DNA of 19,982 nucleotides, from positions 1 to 19,982 of the forward strand of contig CAZSQG010000080.1 of NCBI GenBank assembly GCA_964608615.1. Direction: 5' to 3'. This DNA is from CALEUX01 sp964608615 (GTDB taxonomy: Bacteria; Bacteroidota; Bacteroidia; Bacteroidales; Marinilabiliaceae). Below, piece after piece: positions 1 through 6,977 of the stretch (positions within the stretch are counted from its first letter, which is position 1; each line of letters opens with the position of its first letter). The notes beneath the pieces were generated by a model that had not been told where the DNA came from, did no database searches, and was given only the letters and a program-made list of their open reading frames with translations. A program made the position numbers and the translations under genes.

Positions 1-1133
1 CCTTATCATTAAGCGAGACTAAATACCGCAATTTAATTGAGGAAATGAGAGATGTATTGGTTATAATAGATCAGAATGGTATTATAACTTATTGTTCGCC
101 TTCGATCAAATCCTTTGGGGGTTATAATGTTGAGACTTTTGAAGGAAGTTACTGGCGTAATTATATAATGGATACGTCCGAAGGTCCTTCCAAAGAAGAA
201 ATTGCCGGAAGCATTATGCTTTCAAAACACGAAAGATTAGAACTTGTTTTTATCCCCAAAACCGGAGAGCCATTTTACATTGAAGTTGCTATACGTGCTG
301 TAAATATTTCGGACGGGGTAATTAATTACCATTGTGTTTTCAGAAATATTAAAGAGCGCAAACAGATGGTGGTAGAGCTGATTAAATCAAAGGAAGCTGC
401 TGAAGCTGCTAATCGCATGAAGAGTTCTTTTTTAGCTAATATGTCGCACGAGGTGCGAACACCAATGAATGCAATTTTGGGATTTACCGATATCCTGATG
501 AAAAGCAAATATGAAGAGTATCAAACAAAGCAGTACCTTGAAATAATTCACAACAGCAGTTACCAGTTACTTAATCTTATAAACGATATTATTGATATCT
601 CATTAATTGAATCAAGCCAACTAAAGATTGTTTTTTCAAAATTTAAGATTAAGCGGGTTTTTGATCAGGTTCTTCTTCTTCATAAAATGGCAGCGGCTCA
701 AAAAGGTTTATTGTTTAAATTGGAAGAAGGATTGTTGGATGTTTCAGAAATTGAAATCTATTCCGATGAAACGCGGATTATTCAGGTTATGAATAACCTG
801 ATTGGTAATGCCATTAAGTTTACTCATGAAGGTAGTATTACGCTTGGGTATGAGATGAAAACGAAAACTATCAGGTTTTATGTGCGTGATACAGGAATTG
901 GTATAGCTCCCGATTATCATAATGTAATTTTTGAAAGGTTCCGACAAGTTGATGAACGATACTCAAGAAAGTATGGTGGAACAGGATTGGGGTTGTCGAT
1001 ATGTAAATCAGTTATTGAAATGATTGGAGGGAAAATAGCGGTAAAATCAGAACCGGGTATTGGCTCAATATTTTATTTTGATATACCTGTGAACGGGGAA
1101 CCGGGAAAATTAACAGTTAGTAGTTTTGAGTGA
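1..1133 (+). CDS. PAS-domain sensor histidine kinase, 5' end cut off by the window edge
   Basis: Partial sensor histidine kinase of a two-component system; it would autophosphorylate on histidine and pass the phosphate to an unseen response regulator. The reading frame is open to the left edge (from base 3), and residues before the first ATG (base 45) already read like the start of a PAS domain (SETKYRNLIEEMRDV), so the true start lies outside the window. Numbering from that ATG: PAS/PAC domain about 1-105, short coiled linker 106-125, HisKA dimerisation domain with the H-box SHEVRTP (H135), then HATPase_c with N-box N251/N255, G1 box DTGIGI (282-287), F-box IFERF and G2 box GGTGLGLS (311-318). 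It ends straight after the ATPase domain with no receiver domain in this part. No membrane segment is visible, but one could lie upstream. The ligand is unknown. Its 3' end converges on the GIN-domain gene. Confidence 0.93.
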   Translation, partial: LSLSETKYRNLIEEMRDVLVIIDQNGIITYCSPSIKSFGGYNVETFEGSYWRNYIMDTSEGPSKEEIAGSIMLSKHERLELVFIPKTGEPFYIEVAIRAVNISDGVINYHCVFRNIKERKQMVVELIKSKEAAEAANRMKSSFLANMSHEVRTPMNAILGFTDILMKSKYEEYQTKQYLEIIHNSSYQLLNLINDIIDISLIESSQLKIVFSKFKIKRVFDQVLLLHKMAAAQKGLLFKLEEGLLDVSEIEIYSDETRIIQVMNNLIGNAIKFTHEGSITLGYEMKTKTIRFYVRDTGIGIAPDYHNVIFERFRQVDERYSRKYGGTGLGLSICKSVIEMIGGKIAVKSEPGIGSIFYFDIPVNGEPGKLTVSSFE

Positions 1134-1145
1134 GTATAAAGAAGA

Positions 1146-1174
1146 TAAAAGTACAATGTCACATTTTACTTTTA
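1146..1174. terminator. Candidate bidirectional terminator hairpin between convergent genes
   Basis: Perfect 8-bp arms TAAAAGTA (1146-1153) and TACTTTTA (1167-1174). After one C/T mismatch the stem continues with AATG/CATT (1155-1158 / 1162-1165) around a TCA loop. It lies 12 bases past the kinase stop, between convergent genes, where a shared terminator is expected. No long T-run follows on either strand, so efficiency is uncertain. Confidence 0.5.
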
Positions 1175-1314
1175 CCTCCTTATATTACTCTAATAATACA
1201 AATATATTACTATGATTGACTGAAAATCAGGGCTTGAATTTATAGAACCCCGAAACATACTATGTTATTAGTCAAATAGTTAAGTTTTAGCTAGCAGGTT
1301 TAAGCGACTAATAA

Positions 1315-2001
1315 TTATTGCAATTTTTCAACTTTTCCACCTAGCGTTTGTTTTGCTTCCACTTTTGGTGGATTTCCGGCATACTCAATACGTGCTCCCG
1401 AGCCTGCTGTGGCTTCAATTTTCTCGGTTACCCAAACTTGCGCCAAACCGCGAGTGTTGGCTCTTACCAAAGCTTCTTTTGTTTTAAGATTGGCTCCCAG
1501 GTATTTGCCCCCGGTTGAGGTGGTAACATCAATGTAATCGGCTGTTCCTATTACCTCAATATGAGCAGCAGAGGCACTAACAACTAATTTTTTTACCTCA
1601 ACTTCAATATCGATTTTGCCATCCATGCCAGCTTCCAAAACCAATTGGTCAGCTTCAATCAGATCGTCGGATTCGACGCTGCCACCTAAACCAGTTGATA
1701 TTTCACCCAGATTTTTATAGGTAACATATACATTTACTGCAACATCTTTATAAACACGGGTTCGCATTTTAACAGTAAGGTTTCGCCCTTTTTGTTCAAT
1801 TATAACATCACTGGTTTCGGCATTTTCAATATTTATTTCAGCTTGTGGTTTTTCTCCCTCTACCAATGTAACATTAATACCTTTGCTTACTCTTATTTTA
1901 TCAAAGTTCTGAAGTTCTCTCACTTCTTTTTTTATTTCTTGTGCCGGAATAATAAAACTAAAAGCAGGCAGCAAAAACGTCAATAAAATCATTCTCTTCA
2001 T
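1315..2001 (-). CDS. Secreted GIN-domain (DUF2807) protein
   Basis: A 228-residue exported protein of the head-GIN / DUF2807 type, common in Bacteroidetes and without a firm biochemical role; family members are predicted right-handed beta-helix proteins of the envelope. Seen here: an N-terminal signal peptide (MKRM, then a hydrophobic run to about residue 20, likely cleaved near PAQ/E), then the typical opening LQNFDKIRVSKGINVTLVEG and a chain of short beta-strand repeats rich in V, I, G and A to the end. No membrane anchor, lipobox or catalytic motif is visible. The gene is transcribed alone on the minus strand, converging on the kinase and diverging from tRNA-Pro. Family assignment is confident; function is unknown. 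Confidence 0.88.
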   Translation of the reverse strand: MKRMILLTFLLPAFSFIIPAQEIKKEVRELQNFDKIRVSKGINVTLVEGEKPQAEINIENAETSDVIIEQKGRNLTVKMRTRVYKDVAVNVYVTYKNLGEISTGLGGSVESDDLIEADQLVLEAGMDGKIDIEVEVKKLVVSASAAHIEVIGTADYIDVTTSTGGKYLGANLKTKEALVRANTRGLAQVWVTEKIEATAGSGARIEYAGNPPKVEAKQTLGGKVEKLQ

Positions 2002-2292
2002 AATCAGTTTATTTGTTTATTGTTGTTACTGTATTATTAAGCTCCATACCTTCAAAAACCAAGCCATGAGATATAAAAAACATGGTTTTGGCATTATATC
2101 CTTAATTTAGTATAGGCGTAAACCATAATGTCATGTTAAACGTGTACATTATAGTAAAACATGATAAATAGTAATTTGTTTTGAGTTGCATCAGTGAAAA
2201 TTACTAAACGGTTGACAGTCTGGTTTATTTTAAAAAACAATTTGATTTTTCATATTCCTTATAATAATTGGTCTCACATTGGGATATTTTTA
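2002..2292. other. AT-rich divergent intergenic region with small inverted repeats
   Basis: Non-coding stretch between the minus-strand GIN gene and tRNA-Pro. It holds two visible inverted repeats. One is CCAAGCCATG (2059-2068) against CATGGTTTTGG (2081-2091), with one bulged T and a G.T wobble around a 12-nt loop; it would sit in the leader of the GIN-domain transcript. The other is ATAATGT (2125-2131) with ACATTAT (2146-2152). I could not place a convincing promoter for the GIN gene, and no ORF here looks real. Confidence 0.4.
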
Positions 2293-2300
2293 TAAATTTG
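2268..2300 (+). promoter_or_regulatory. Bacteroidetes-type promoter of tRNA-Pro
   Basis: TAAATTTG at 2293-2300 is a perfect match to the Bacteroidetes -7 consensus TAnnTTTG. A TTG at 2268-2270 could be the -33 element, with a somewhat long 22-nt spacer. Transcription would start roughly 6-8 bases downstream, just before the tRNA 5' end at 2313. Confidence 0.6.
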
Positions 2301-2312
2301 CATTCATCTTTT

Positions 2313-2386
2313 CGGGGTGTAGCGCAGCCCGGTAGCGCGCGTCGTTCGGGACGACGAGGCCGTGGGTTCGAATCCCGCCACCCCGA
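2313..2386 (+). tRNA. tRNA-Pro (anticodon CGG)
   Basis: A 74-nt cloverleaf. Acceptor arms CGGGGTG (2313-2319) and CACCCCG (2379-2385) pair perfectly, with discriminator A at 2386. The D-arm is GCGC...GCGC with AGCCCGGTA. The anticodon stem CGTCG/CGACG encloses loop TTCGGGA, giving anticodon CGG, which reads proline codon CCG. The T-arm is GTGGG-TTCGAAT-CCCGC. The 3' CCA is not encoded (ACAA follows), so it must be added after transcription. The C1-G72 pair, A73 and the GGG stretch in the anticodon loop fit bacterial proline tRNAs. Confidence 0.97.
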
Positions 2387-2419
2387 CAAATAAGAAAATT
2401 TTAGCTGACACTTTTTATC

Positions 2420-2455
2420 AAAAGCCGCATGAATATTACTATTTATGCGGCTTTT
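2420..2455 (+). terminator. Rho-independent terminator of tRNA-Pro
   Basis: Perfect 11-bp stem, arms AAAAGCCGCAT (2420-2430) and ATGCGGCTTTT (2445-2455). The stem can extend inward by about four more pairs including one G.T wobble, leaving a loop near 2435-2440. The 3' arm ends in T4 followed by GGTTT. It lies 33 bases after the tRNA. Confidence 0.82.
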
Positions 2456-2761
2456 GGTTTGTTGAAAAAAAACATTGCTATAGATTTGGAGTGTTGTTAT
2501 ACCTTCCTGATGGGTGATGTTAGTATTAACAGAAAGGAGGATGCGCTAACTAAGTCGGGAGAAATAGTTTTGTTTAATTATAAATTTTTAATTTGTAATG
2601 CTAACACAATAATAAATGGATAAATTTCAAAATTAATACCGAACGCCCTCGTGGCCATAATAATGACAAATTTCCTGACAGGTGATTATATAAAACTAAA
2701 GATTTTTAAATAGTATTTATAGGTATATAATTGTTTCATTATTAATAATATTGCAAATAAA
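2456..2761. other. Gene-free AT-rich stretch before the CDF transporter gene
   Basis: No convincing gene. A 64-codon open frame starting at 2429 begins inside the terminator loop and lacks family features. Just before the transporter start, TAATATTG at 2746-2753 is a 7/8 match to the -7 element, but it is only 8 bases from the ATG and has no well-spaced -33 partner, so it is at best a weak promoter candidate. Confidence 0.4.
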
Positions 2762-3670
2762 ATGTCAAATCAAAATGCATCTGTAAAATCAATAATTTTT
2801 GCTTTATTGGCAAATATTGGAATTGCTATTACCAAAACAATTGCCGCTGTTATAACTGGATCTGGTGCAATGTTGGCTGAATCAATTCATTCGTATGCCG
2901 ATTGTGGTAACCAGGGACTTCTGTTTCTGGGTTTAAAAGCAACAAAAAAAGAACCGGACCCAGAACATCCCCTTGGATACGGAAAAGAAATTTATTTTTG
3001 GTCCTTTATTGTTGCACTTATGTTATTTAGTATGGGTGGTTTGTTCTCGGTTTATGAGGGAATCCATAAGATTAATTCGCACGAAGGATTGAACAACCCA
3101 ATAATTGCAATTGTTGTTTTATCCGTTAGTATGATTTTGGAAGCAGCCTCGCTTTATGGCTGTTTAACTCAAATCAATAAATTACGGCAAAATGTAACTC
3201 TGTGGCAATGGTGCAAAAACAGTCGTAAAAGTGAATTAATAGTAGTTTTGGGTGAAGACGTTGCAGCATTATTGGGTCTTGTTTTTGCAATTATTTCAGT
3301 GGTTTTATCTATGGTAACAGGAAATCCCATTTTTGATGCAATTGGTAGTATTGGAATAGGGCTTTTACTTATTGTTATTTCAATTTTCCTTGCCATAAAA
3401 GTTAAAAGTTTATTGATTGGACAAAGTTCCGATAACGAAACTTGTACATTGATAAAGATATTCCTGGAAACCAGACCAGAAATTGACCAGATTCTAAATT
3501 TGATAACATTACAACTGGGTCCTCAAATAATGGTGGCAGTAAAAGCAAAAATGACTAAAGTTGACTCTGTTGATCAGTTGATTAAAAACATAAACACATG
3601 TGAACTTGAATTAAAAAAAGAAAATTCTACTATTAGGTGGGTGTTCTTTGAGCCTGATATCACAAAATAA
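2762..3670 (+). CDS. Cation diffusion facilitator (CDF) family transporter, SLC30A9-like
   Basis: Inner-membrane divalent-metal/proton antiporter, most likely exporting Zn, Fe or Mn; the substrate cannot be read from sequence. Its 302 residues are normal for the family. About six membrane segments span residues 12-32, 36-58, 78-100, 112-134, 158-182 and 190-215, followed by a short cytoplasmic domain ending in the family-like FFEPD. The TM2 metal site reads SIHSYAD (H43, D47). The TM5 position reads LGEDVAALLG (E165, D166) rather than HxxxD, as I expect for the SLC30A9-like bacterial branch with its HPLGYGKEIYFW loop (69-80). No His-rich loop is present. The ATG has no visible Shine-Dalgarno, as usual here. 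The PIG-L gene follows after 18 bases, so the two are probably co-transcribed. Confidence 0.93.
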   Translation: MSNQNASVKSIIFALLANIGIAITKTIAAVITGSGAMLAESIHSYADCGNQGLLFLGLKATKKEPDPEHPLGYGKEIYFWSFIVALMLFSMGGLFSVYEGIHKINSHEGLNNPIIAIVVLSVSMILEAASLYGCLTQINKLRQNVTLWQWCKNSRKSELIVVLGEDVAALLGLVFAIISVVLSMVTGNPIFDAIGSIGIGLLLIVISIFLAIKVKSLLIGQSSDNETCTLIKIFLETRPEIDQILNLITLQLGPQIMVAVKAKMTKVDSVDQLIKNINTCELELKKENSTIRWVFFEPDITK

Positions 3671-3688
3671 TTCTTAAAATTATATGTA

Positions 3689-4456
3689 ATGACAAAGCAT
3701 TCACGAAGGCAGTTTTTGGTAAATACACTACCTATCACCATTGGAGCCACAGTGGGATTAACAAATGCAAGTGCCTTGGGGCATAATACCTCAATCTCTT
3801 TGGATAATAAAATGAAAATAGTGGTTGTTGGGGCACATCCAGATGATCCTGAAACATTATGCGGAGGCCTAATGGCCCTGTATTCAAAATTAGGCCACGA
3901 GGTTGTTTCTGCCTATTTAACTCGGGGAGAAGCTGGTATTGAAGGAAAATCATTTGAAGACTCTGCAAAAATTCGTACTGCTGAAGCACTAACAGCATGC
4001 GAAATCCTGAAAATTCGTGCTGAGTTTATTGGACAGATTGATGGAAATTGTGAAATAACTAAAGAGAGATACACTCAAATTATAGATTTTTTCAAGAGAG
4101 AAGAGCCGGATATCATTCTTACTCACTGGCCAATTGATACTCACAGGGATCATCGCATTTGTTCAATTTTAGTTTACGATGCATGGCTGACTATGAAGCG
4201 TAAATCAGCTTTGTACTATTGTGAAGCAATGAGCGGAATGCAAACTCAGAATTTTACTCCCACCGATTATATTGATATTACTAGTGTAGTAAAACAAAAA
4301 CATGAGGCCTGTTTTGCGCATGTAAGTCAGAAAATGGAAGAAACTTATCAAGACCATCATGGGAAAATGGAAGTGTTTCGTGGAATGGAATTTGGTTGCA
4401 ATTATGCTGAAGCATTTGTCAGACATGTTAATAGTCCCGCAATTTACTTGAAGTAG
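3689..4456 (+). CDS. PIG-L family deacetylase with Tat-like signal
   Basis: A 255-residue PIG-L/LmbE-type zinc-dependent N-deacetylase. Family members remove acetyl groups from GlcNAc-type substrates, but the substrate here is unknown. Residues 1-30 contain a twin-arginine motif (SRRQFL, R6-R7) and a hydrophobic run, suggesting export by the Tat pathway. The catalytic domain begins at about 43 with VVVGAHPDD (H50, D52, D53) and has the second metal-site motif HWPIDTHRDH (H146, H152, H155). H50, D53 and H155 are the expected zinc ligands. Met42 would give a leaderless cytosolic form, but the motif at the first ATG and the 18-base spacing from the CDF gene favour the long start. Pairing with a metal exporter is suggestive at most. 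Confidence 0.9.
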   Translation: MTKHSRRQFLVNTLPITIGATVGLTNASALGHNTSISLDNKMKIVVVGAHPDDPETLCGGLMALYSKLGHEVVSAYLTRGEAGIEGKSFEDSAKIRTAEALTACEILKIRAEFIGQIDGNCEITKERYTQIIDFFKREEPDIILTHWPIDTHRDHRICSILVYDAWLTMKRKSALYYCEAMSGMQTQNFTPTDYIDITSVVKQKHEACFAHVSQKMEETYQDHHGKMEVFRGMEFGCNYAEAFVRHVNSPAIYLK

Positions 4457-4722
4457 GTCGATTATTCCCATGCAAGCATAGTTTGCCCGCATAAAAGTGA
4501 TTATTTATTCTACATCTATTAAACCGACAATAACAAACTCAATGTGAATCACTTCATGGTGTTTTAAATGAGTAATCACTATTTTAGTTTTTTGTTTATA
4601 CCACGAAGTTGTTATATCTCTGGGCGTGAGGTATAACACGACACCAATATTGTATAACAAATCAGTGAATTCTTTTTTGAAAATAATATGTAAATCCCGT
4701 TATAAAGTTTTATGTATTTATA
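4457..4722. other. Gene-free spacer with a 10-bp hairpin and repeated AATCACT motifs
   Basis: No credible ORF. The heptamer AATCACT occurs at 4547-4553 and 4574-4580 and inverted at 4496-4502; the inverted copy extends to a perfect 8-bp arm AAGTGATT (4495-4502) against AATCACTT (4547-4554). A separate hairpin pairs GTTATATCTC (4611-4620) with GAGGTATAAC (4628-4637), ten pairs with one T.G wobble, around loop TGGGCGT. No T-run follows that hairpin, so it is not an obvious terminator for the PIG-L gene. Confidence 0.45.
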
Positions 4723-4755
4723 TTTGGAGAAATAAATACTTATTGTTTAACTTTA
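4723..4755 (+). promoter_or_regulatory. Predicted promoter of the TetR gene
   Basis: TTTG at 4723-4726 (-33) and TAACTTTA at 4748-4755 (7/8 match to TAnnTTTG) are separated by 21 bases. The predicted transcription start falls at about 4762, inside the operator at 4757-4774, giving a leader of only about 13 bases. That overlap is ideal for autorepression. A second perfect -7 match, TATATTTG at 4719-4726, lies upstream but has no -33 partner. Confidence 0.55.
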
Positions 4756-4756
4756 C

Positions 4757-4774
4757 AAACCAAACGGTCGGTTT
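4757..4774. promoter_or_regulatory. TetR-type operator next to the repressor start codon
   Basis: Imperfect palindrome AAACCAAACGGTCGGTTT; 14 of 18 positions match its own reverse complement, including perfect outer arms AAACC/GGTTT. It ends one base before the ATG and covers the predicted transcription start. A related site (14 of 18 identical) lies before the TolC gene at 5589. ACCG/CGGT-rich palindromes are typical TetR-family operators. Confidence 0.7.
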
Positions 4775-5380
4775 ATGAATGATTCACGCCAACATATTCT
4801 TAAAATAGCAGTAAATTTATTCTTACAAAAGAATTACCGAGAAGTGACCATGAAAGAGATAGTTGAGAAAACGGGACTCTCTAAAGGTGCATTTTATCAT
4901 TATTTTGAAAGTAAAGAAGCTCTGTTCAGAGAGGTTGTGGAAGTTTTCTTAATGTCGGCAGGCGATTCCTTGTATAACGATATCCCTAATAATAGTTTAT
5001 CAGAATTCATAAATGTTTATTTGGAAAGGATGATTCAGTTTTTGGATTATCTGAAAAAGGAAATTGGTAGTTTGGATAACGATATGGGATTGAACTATTT
5101 TGGTATGTCATTCGATGCACTTCGTATTTTACCTGGTTTTGCCGATAGAATGCAGGAGATGCACAAGAAAGAGCTTGAAATTTGGACAGAGGTTGTTGGT
5201 AATGCAAGAAAATCTGAAGAGATTGTTACTTTTTTGTCGGATACCCAGGTGGCGCGACTTTTTATTAATACAGCTGATGGGCGTGGAATTCATCTTATTT
5301 TGGAAGGCCGTTTGGAAGATATAACAGGCGAGGTTTTTACCATGTGGAATGGGATTTTAAGGTTGTTAAAAGGAAAGTGA
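4775..5380 (+). CDS. TetR/AcrR family transcriptional repressor
   Basis: A 201-residue DNA-binding repressor, normal length for TetR. The N-terminal helix-turn-helix covers about residues 6-52, with the hallmark TMKEIVEKTGLSKGAFYHYFESKEALF (25-51). The remainder is an all-alpha ligand and dimerisation domain of divergent sequence, so the inducer cannot be guessed. The start at 4775 is supported by the N-terminal family pattern (MNDSRQHILKIAVNLF). There is no room for a Shine-Dalgarno because the operator ends one base upstream. It sits in front of a TolC-adaptor-RND set with a matching operator, so it very probably represses that efflux set and itself. Confidence 0.94.
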   Translation: MNDSRQHILKIAVNLFLQKNYREVTMKEIVEKTGLSKGAFYHYFESKEALFREVVEVFLMSAGDSLYNDIPNNSLSEFINVYLERMIQFLDYLKKEIGSLDNDMGLNYFGMSFDALRILPGFADRMQEMHKKELEIWTEVVGNARKSEEIVTFLSDTQVARLFINTADGRGIHLILEGRLEDITGEVFTMWNGILRLLKGK

Positions 5381-5588
5381 GTTGTTTTTTGAATCCAGTT
5401 TTGAAGATTAGATCTTAAGATGTTGATGTACGGCTTTTTATCAATTTATGTGCTCAATAACAATGGTTGATTGGCTTTATGAAATGTTGGTTCTTTACGT
5501 CATTACATATGTTATTGCTAAAGTCAGACAGGAGTTTATGAAGGTGTAATTGATTATACTGGAATTGACTTTTTTTTTCTAAAATAAC
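5381..5588. other. Spacer between repressor and efflux genes
   Basis: No gene seen. It contains the 10-bp palindrome ATCTTAAGAT (5412-5421) and a T-tract at 5570-5579. I could not place a -33/-7 pair with normal spacing for the efflux genes; TTGACT at 5565-5570 lies just upstream of the operator, but no -10/-7 element fits it at the usual distance. A promoter near 5560-5610 is nevertheless implied by the operator. Confidence 0.35.
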
Positions 5589-5606
5589 AAACCGGTCGGT
5601 CGGTAT
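5589..5606. promoter_or_regulatory. Second TetR-type operator, upstream of the TolC gene
   Basis: AAACCGGTCGGTCGGTAT shares 14 of 18 positions with the operator at 4757, including AAACC and the whole CGGTCGGT core. Its own palindromicity is 12 of 18 (ACCG...CGGT arms). It ends 28 bases before the TolC-family start codon, consistent with repression of the efflux genes by the adjacent TetR protein. Confidence 0.68.
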
Positions 5607-5634
5607 ATTGTAATAATTATTTAATTTAATTGCG

Positions 5635-6957
5635 ATGAGAGTCATTGTATTACTGGGGTTTATAATGTTACCATTATTTCATGTAAGCCCCCAAAAACTG
5701 GAGCTGTCATTAAAAGAGATTATCGATCTGGCTATTGACCAAAATCCGATGGTTAAAAATGCTAATCTTGGCATTGATCACGCTGAGATAAGTTATAAAG
5801 ACGCAAAGGGGAAACTATTGCCACAGGTGAGCGTTTTCAGTAACCTTACCTATAACTACAGTATTCCTAAAATGGTTATTCCTGGTGAGATATTTGGTCA
5901 ATCGGGACCTATTCCGGTTGAGTTTGGTACCAAGTACGACTGGAACTCAGGTTTGGATGCAACGCAGATCATCTTTAATCAAAGCTATTTTACCAATTTA
6001 AAACTGTTGTCGGAAATAACAACACTCAACCATTTAAATAAGACATTAACAGAAGAAGATTTGTTATTTAATATTGCACAACTGTATTACCTGTGCGTTA
6101 GTCTGAAAGAACAACAAAAAGCTCTTGAAACAGCCATTATTAACATGGATAAAATTGGTGTTATTGCCGAATTGCAGATGGAAGGTGGTACTATCCGAAA
6201 AGTTGATCGTTCGCGTGTTTCAATCGATCAGAACAACTTGGTTGTGGAAAGGGATAATTTATTAATGCTTTACCAGCAACAGATTAATATGCTCAAATAT
6301 CTGTCAGGTATTGATTTAAATACCATTATTTCTTTAAAAGATTCTTTGGCAAATTCGGAAACTTCTTTTGCTATTCCTCTTTCAACAGCAACCCCCCGAA
6401 TAGAAAACCGATTGATGGAGCAAAAAATAACCATAGCACATCATGAGAAAAATATTGAAAAACAGTCTGCCTTGCCTGAAGTATCGCTTTTTGCACGACA
6501 TTATTATCAGGGGATGCGCGATGAATTCGATTTCTTTGATGGGGGAGATGATCGCTTTTTTAAAGCCGGATACATTGGATTACAGGTAAATATACCCCTT
6601 TTTGATGGTTTTCAGCGAAGGAACAAGGTTGAGATGCAAGATATTACTTTTTGTCAGTTGATGAATGATAAGGCAAATCTGACCAATCAGCTCACCAGAG
6701 AGTATGAAGATGCAGTGCTGCAGTATCGGAATAGTATTATTATTCTGGAAAACCGAAAAAAAAACATGCTGGTTGCCAGCCAGGTACACAAGGTTAGTCT
6801 GGAAGGATACCGACAAGGAGTAGTTTCACTAACTGATCTGTTAATATCCGAAAACCAGTTGACCCAAAGTTGTATCAGTAAAATTGATGCGCTATATCAA
6901 CTTAAAAAATCGGAATTAGCGTTGAAAAGGGCTTCCGGAAGTCTTGTGTTTGAGTAG
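5635..6957 (+). CDS. TolC family outer membrane efflux protein
   Basis: Outer membrane channel of a tripartite efflux system; trimers form a beta-barrel with a long periplasmic alpha-helical tunnel. Its 440 residues are normal for the family. There is a signal peptide (MRVIVLLGFIMLPLFHVSPQ, likely cleaved near residue 19-20), then LSLKEIIDLAIDQNPMVKNANLGIDHAEISYKDAKG, the classic start of the first OEP repeat, with LLPQVSVFSNLTYNYS leading into the barrel strands. A second OEP repeat runs from about 245, with LPEVSLFARHYYQG and the strand segment YIGLQVNIPLFDGFQRRNKVE before the final coiled helices. No lipobox cysteine is present. It is the first gene of the pump set, preceded by an operator and followed after 20 bases by the adaptor. 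Confidence 0.94.
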   Translation: MRVIVLLGFIMLPLFHVSPQKLELSLKEIIDLAIDQNPMVKNANLGIDHAEISYKDAKGKLLPQVSVFSNLTYNYSIPKMVIPGEIFGQSGPIPVEFGTKYDWNSGLDATQIIFNQSYFTNLKLLSEITTLNHLNKTLTEEDLLFNIAQLYYLCVSLKEQQKALETAIINMDKIGVIAELQMEGGTIRKVDRSRVSIDQNNLVVERDNLLMLYQQQINMLKYLSGIDLNTIISLKDSLANSETSFAIPLSTATPRIENRLMEQKITIAHHEKNIEKQSALPEVSLFARHYYQGMRDEFDFFDGGDDRFFKAGYIGLQVNIPLFDGFQRRNKVEMQDITFCQLMNDKANLTNQLTREYEDAVLQYRNSIIILENRKKNMLVASQVHKVSLEGYRQGVVSLTDLLISENQLTQSCISKIDALYQLKKSELALKRASGSLVFE

Positions 6958-6977
6958 TTTATGATATAATTGTAATT

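Noticed and set aside
2429..2623. 64-codon open frame after tRNA-Pro
   Set aside because: Its start codon lies in the loop of the tRNA terminator hairpin, and the translation shows no family features, signal or domain.
5412..5421. 10-bp palindrome ATCTTAAGAT
   Set aside because: Perfect but short and AT-rich, with no second copy seen near it; expected by chance in a window this size.
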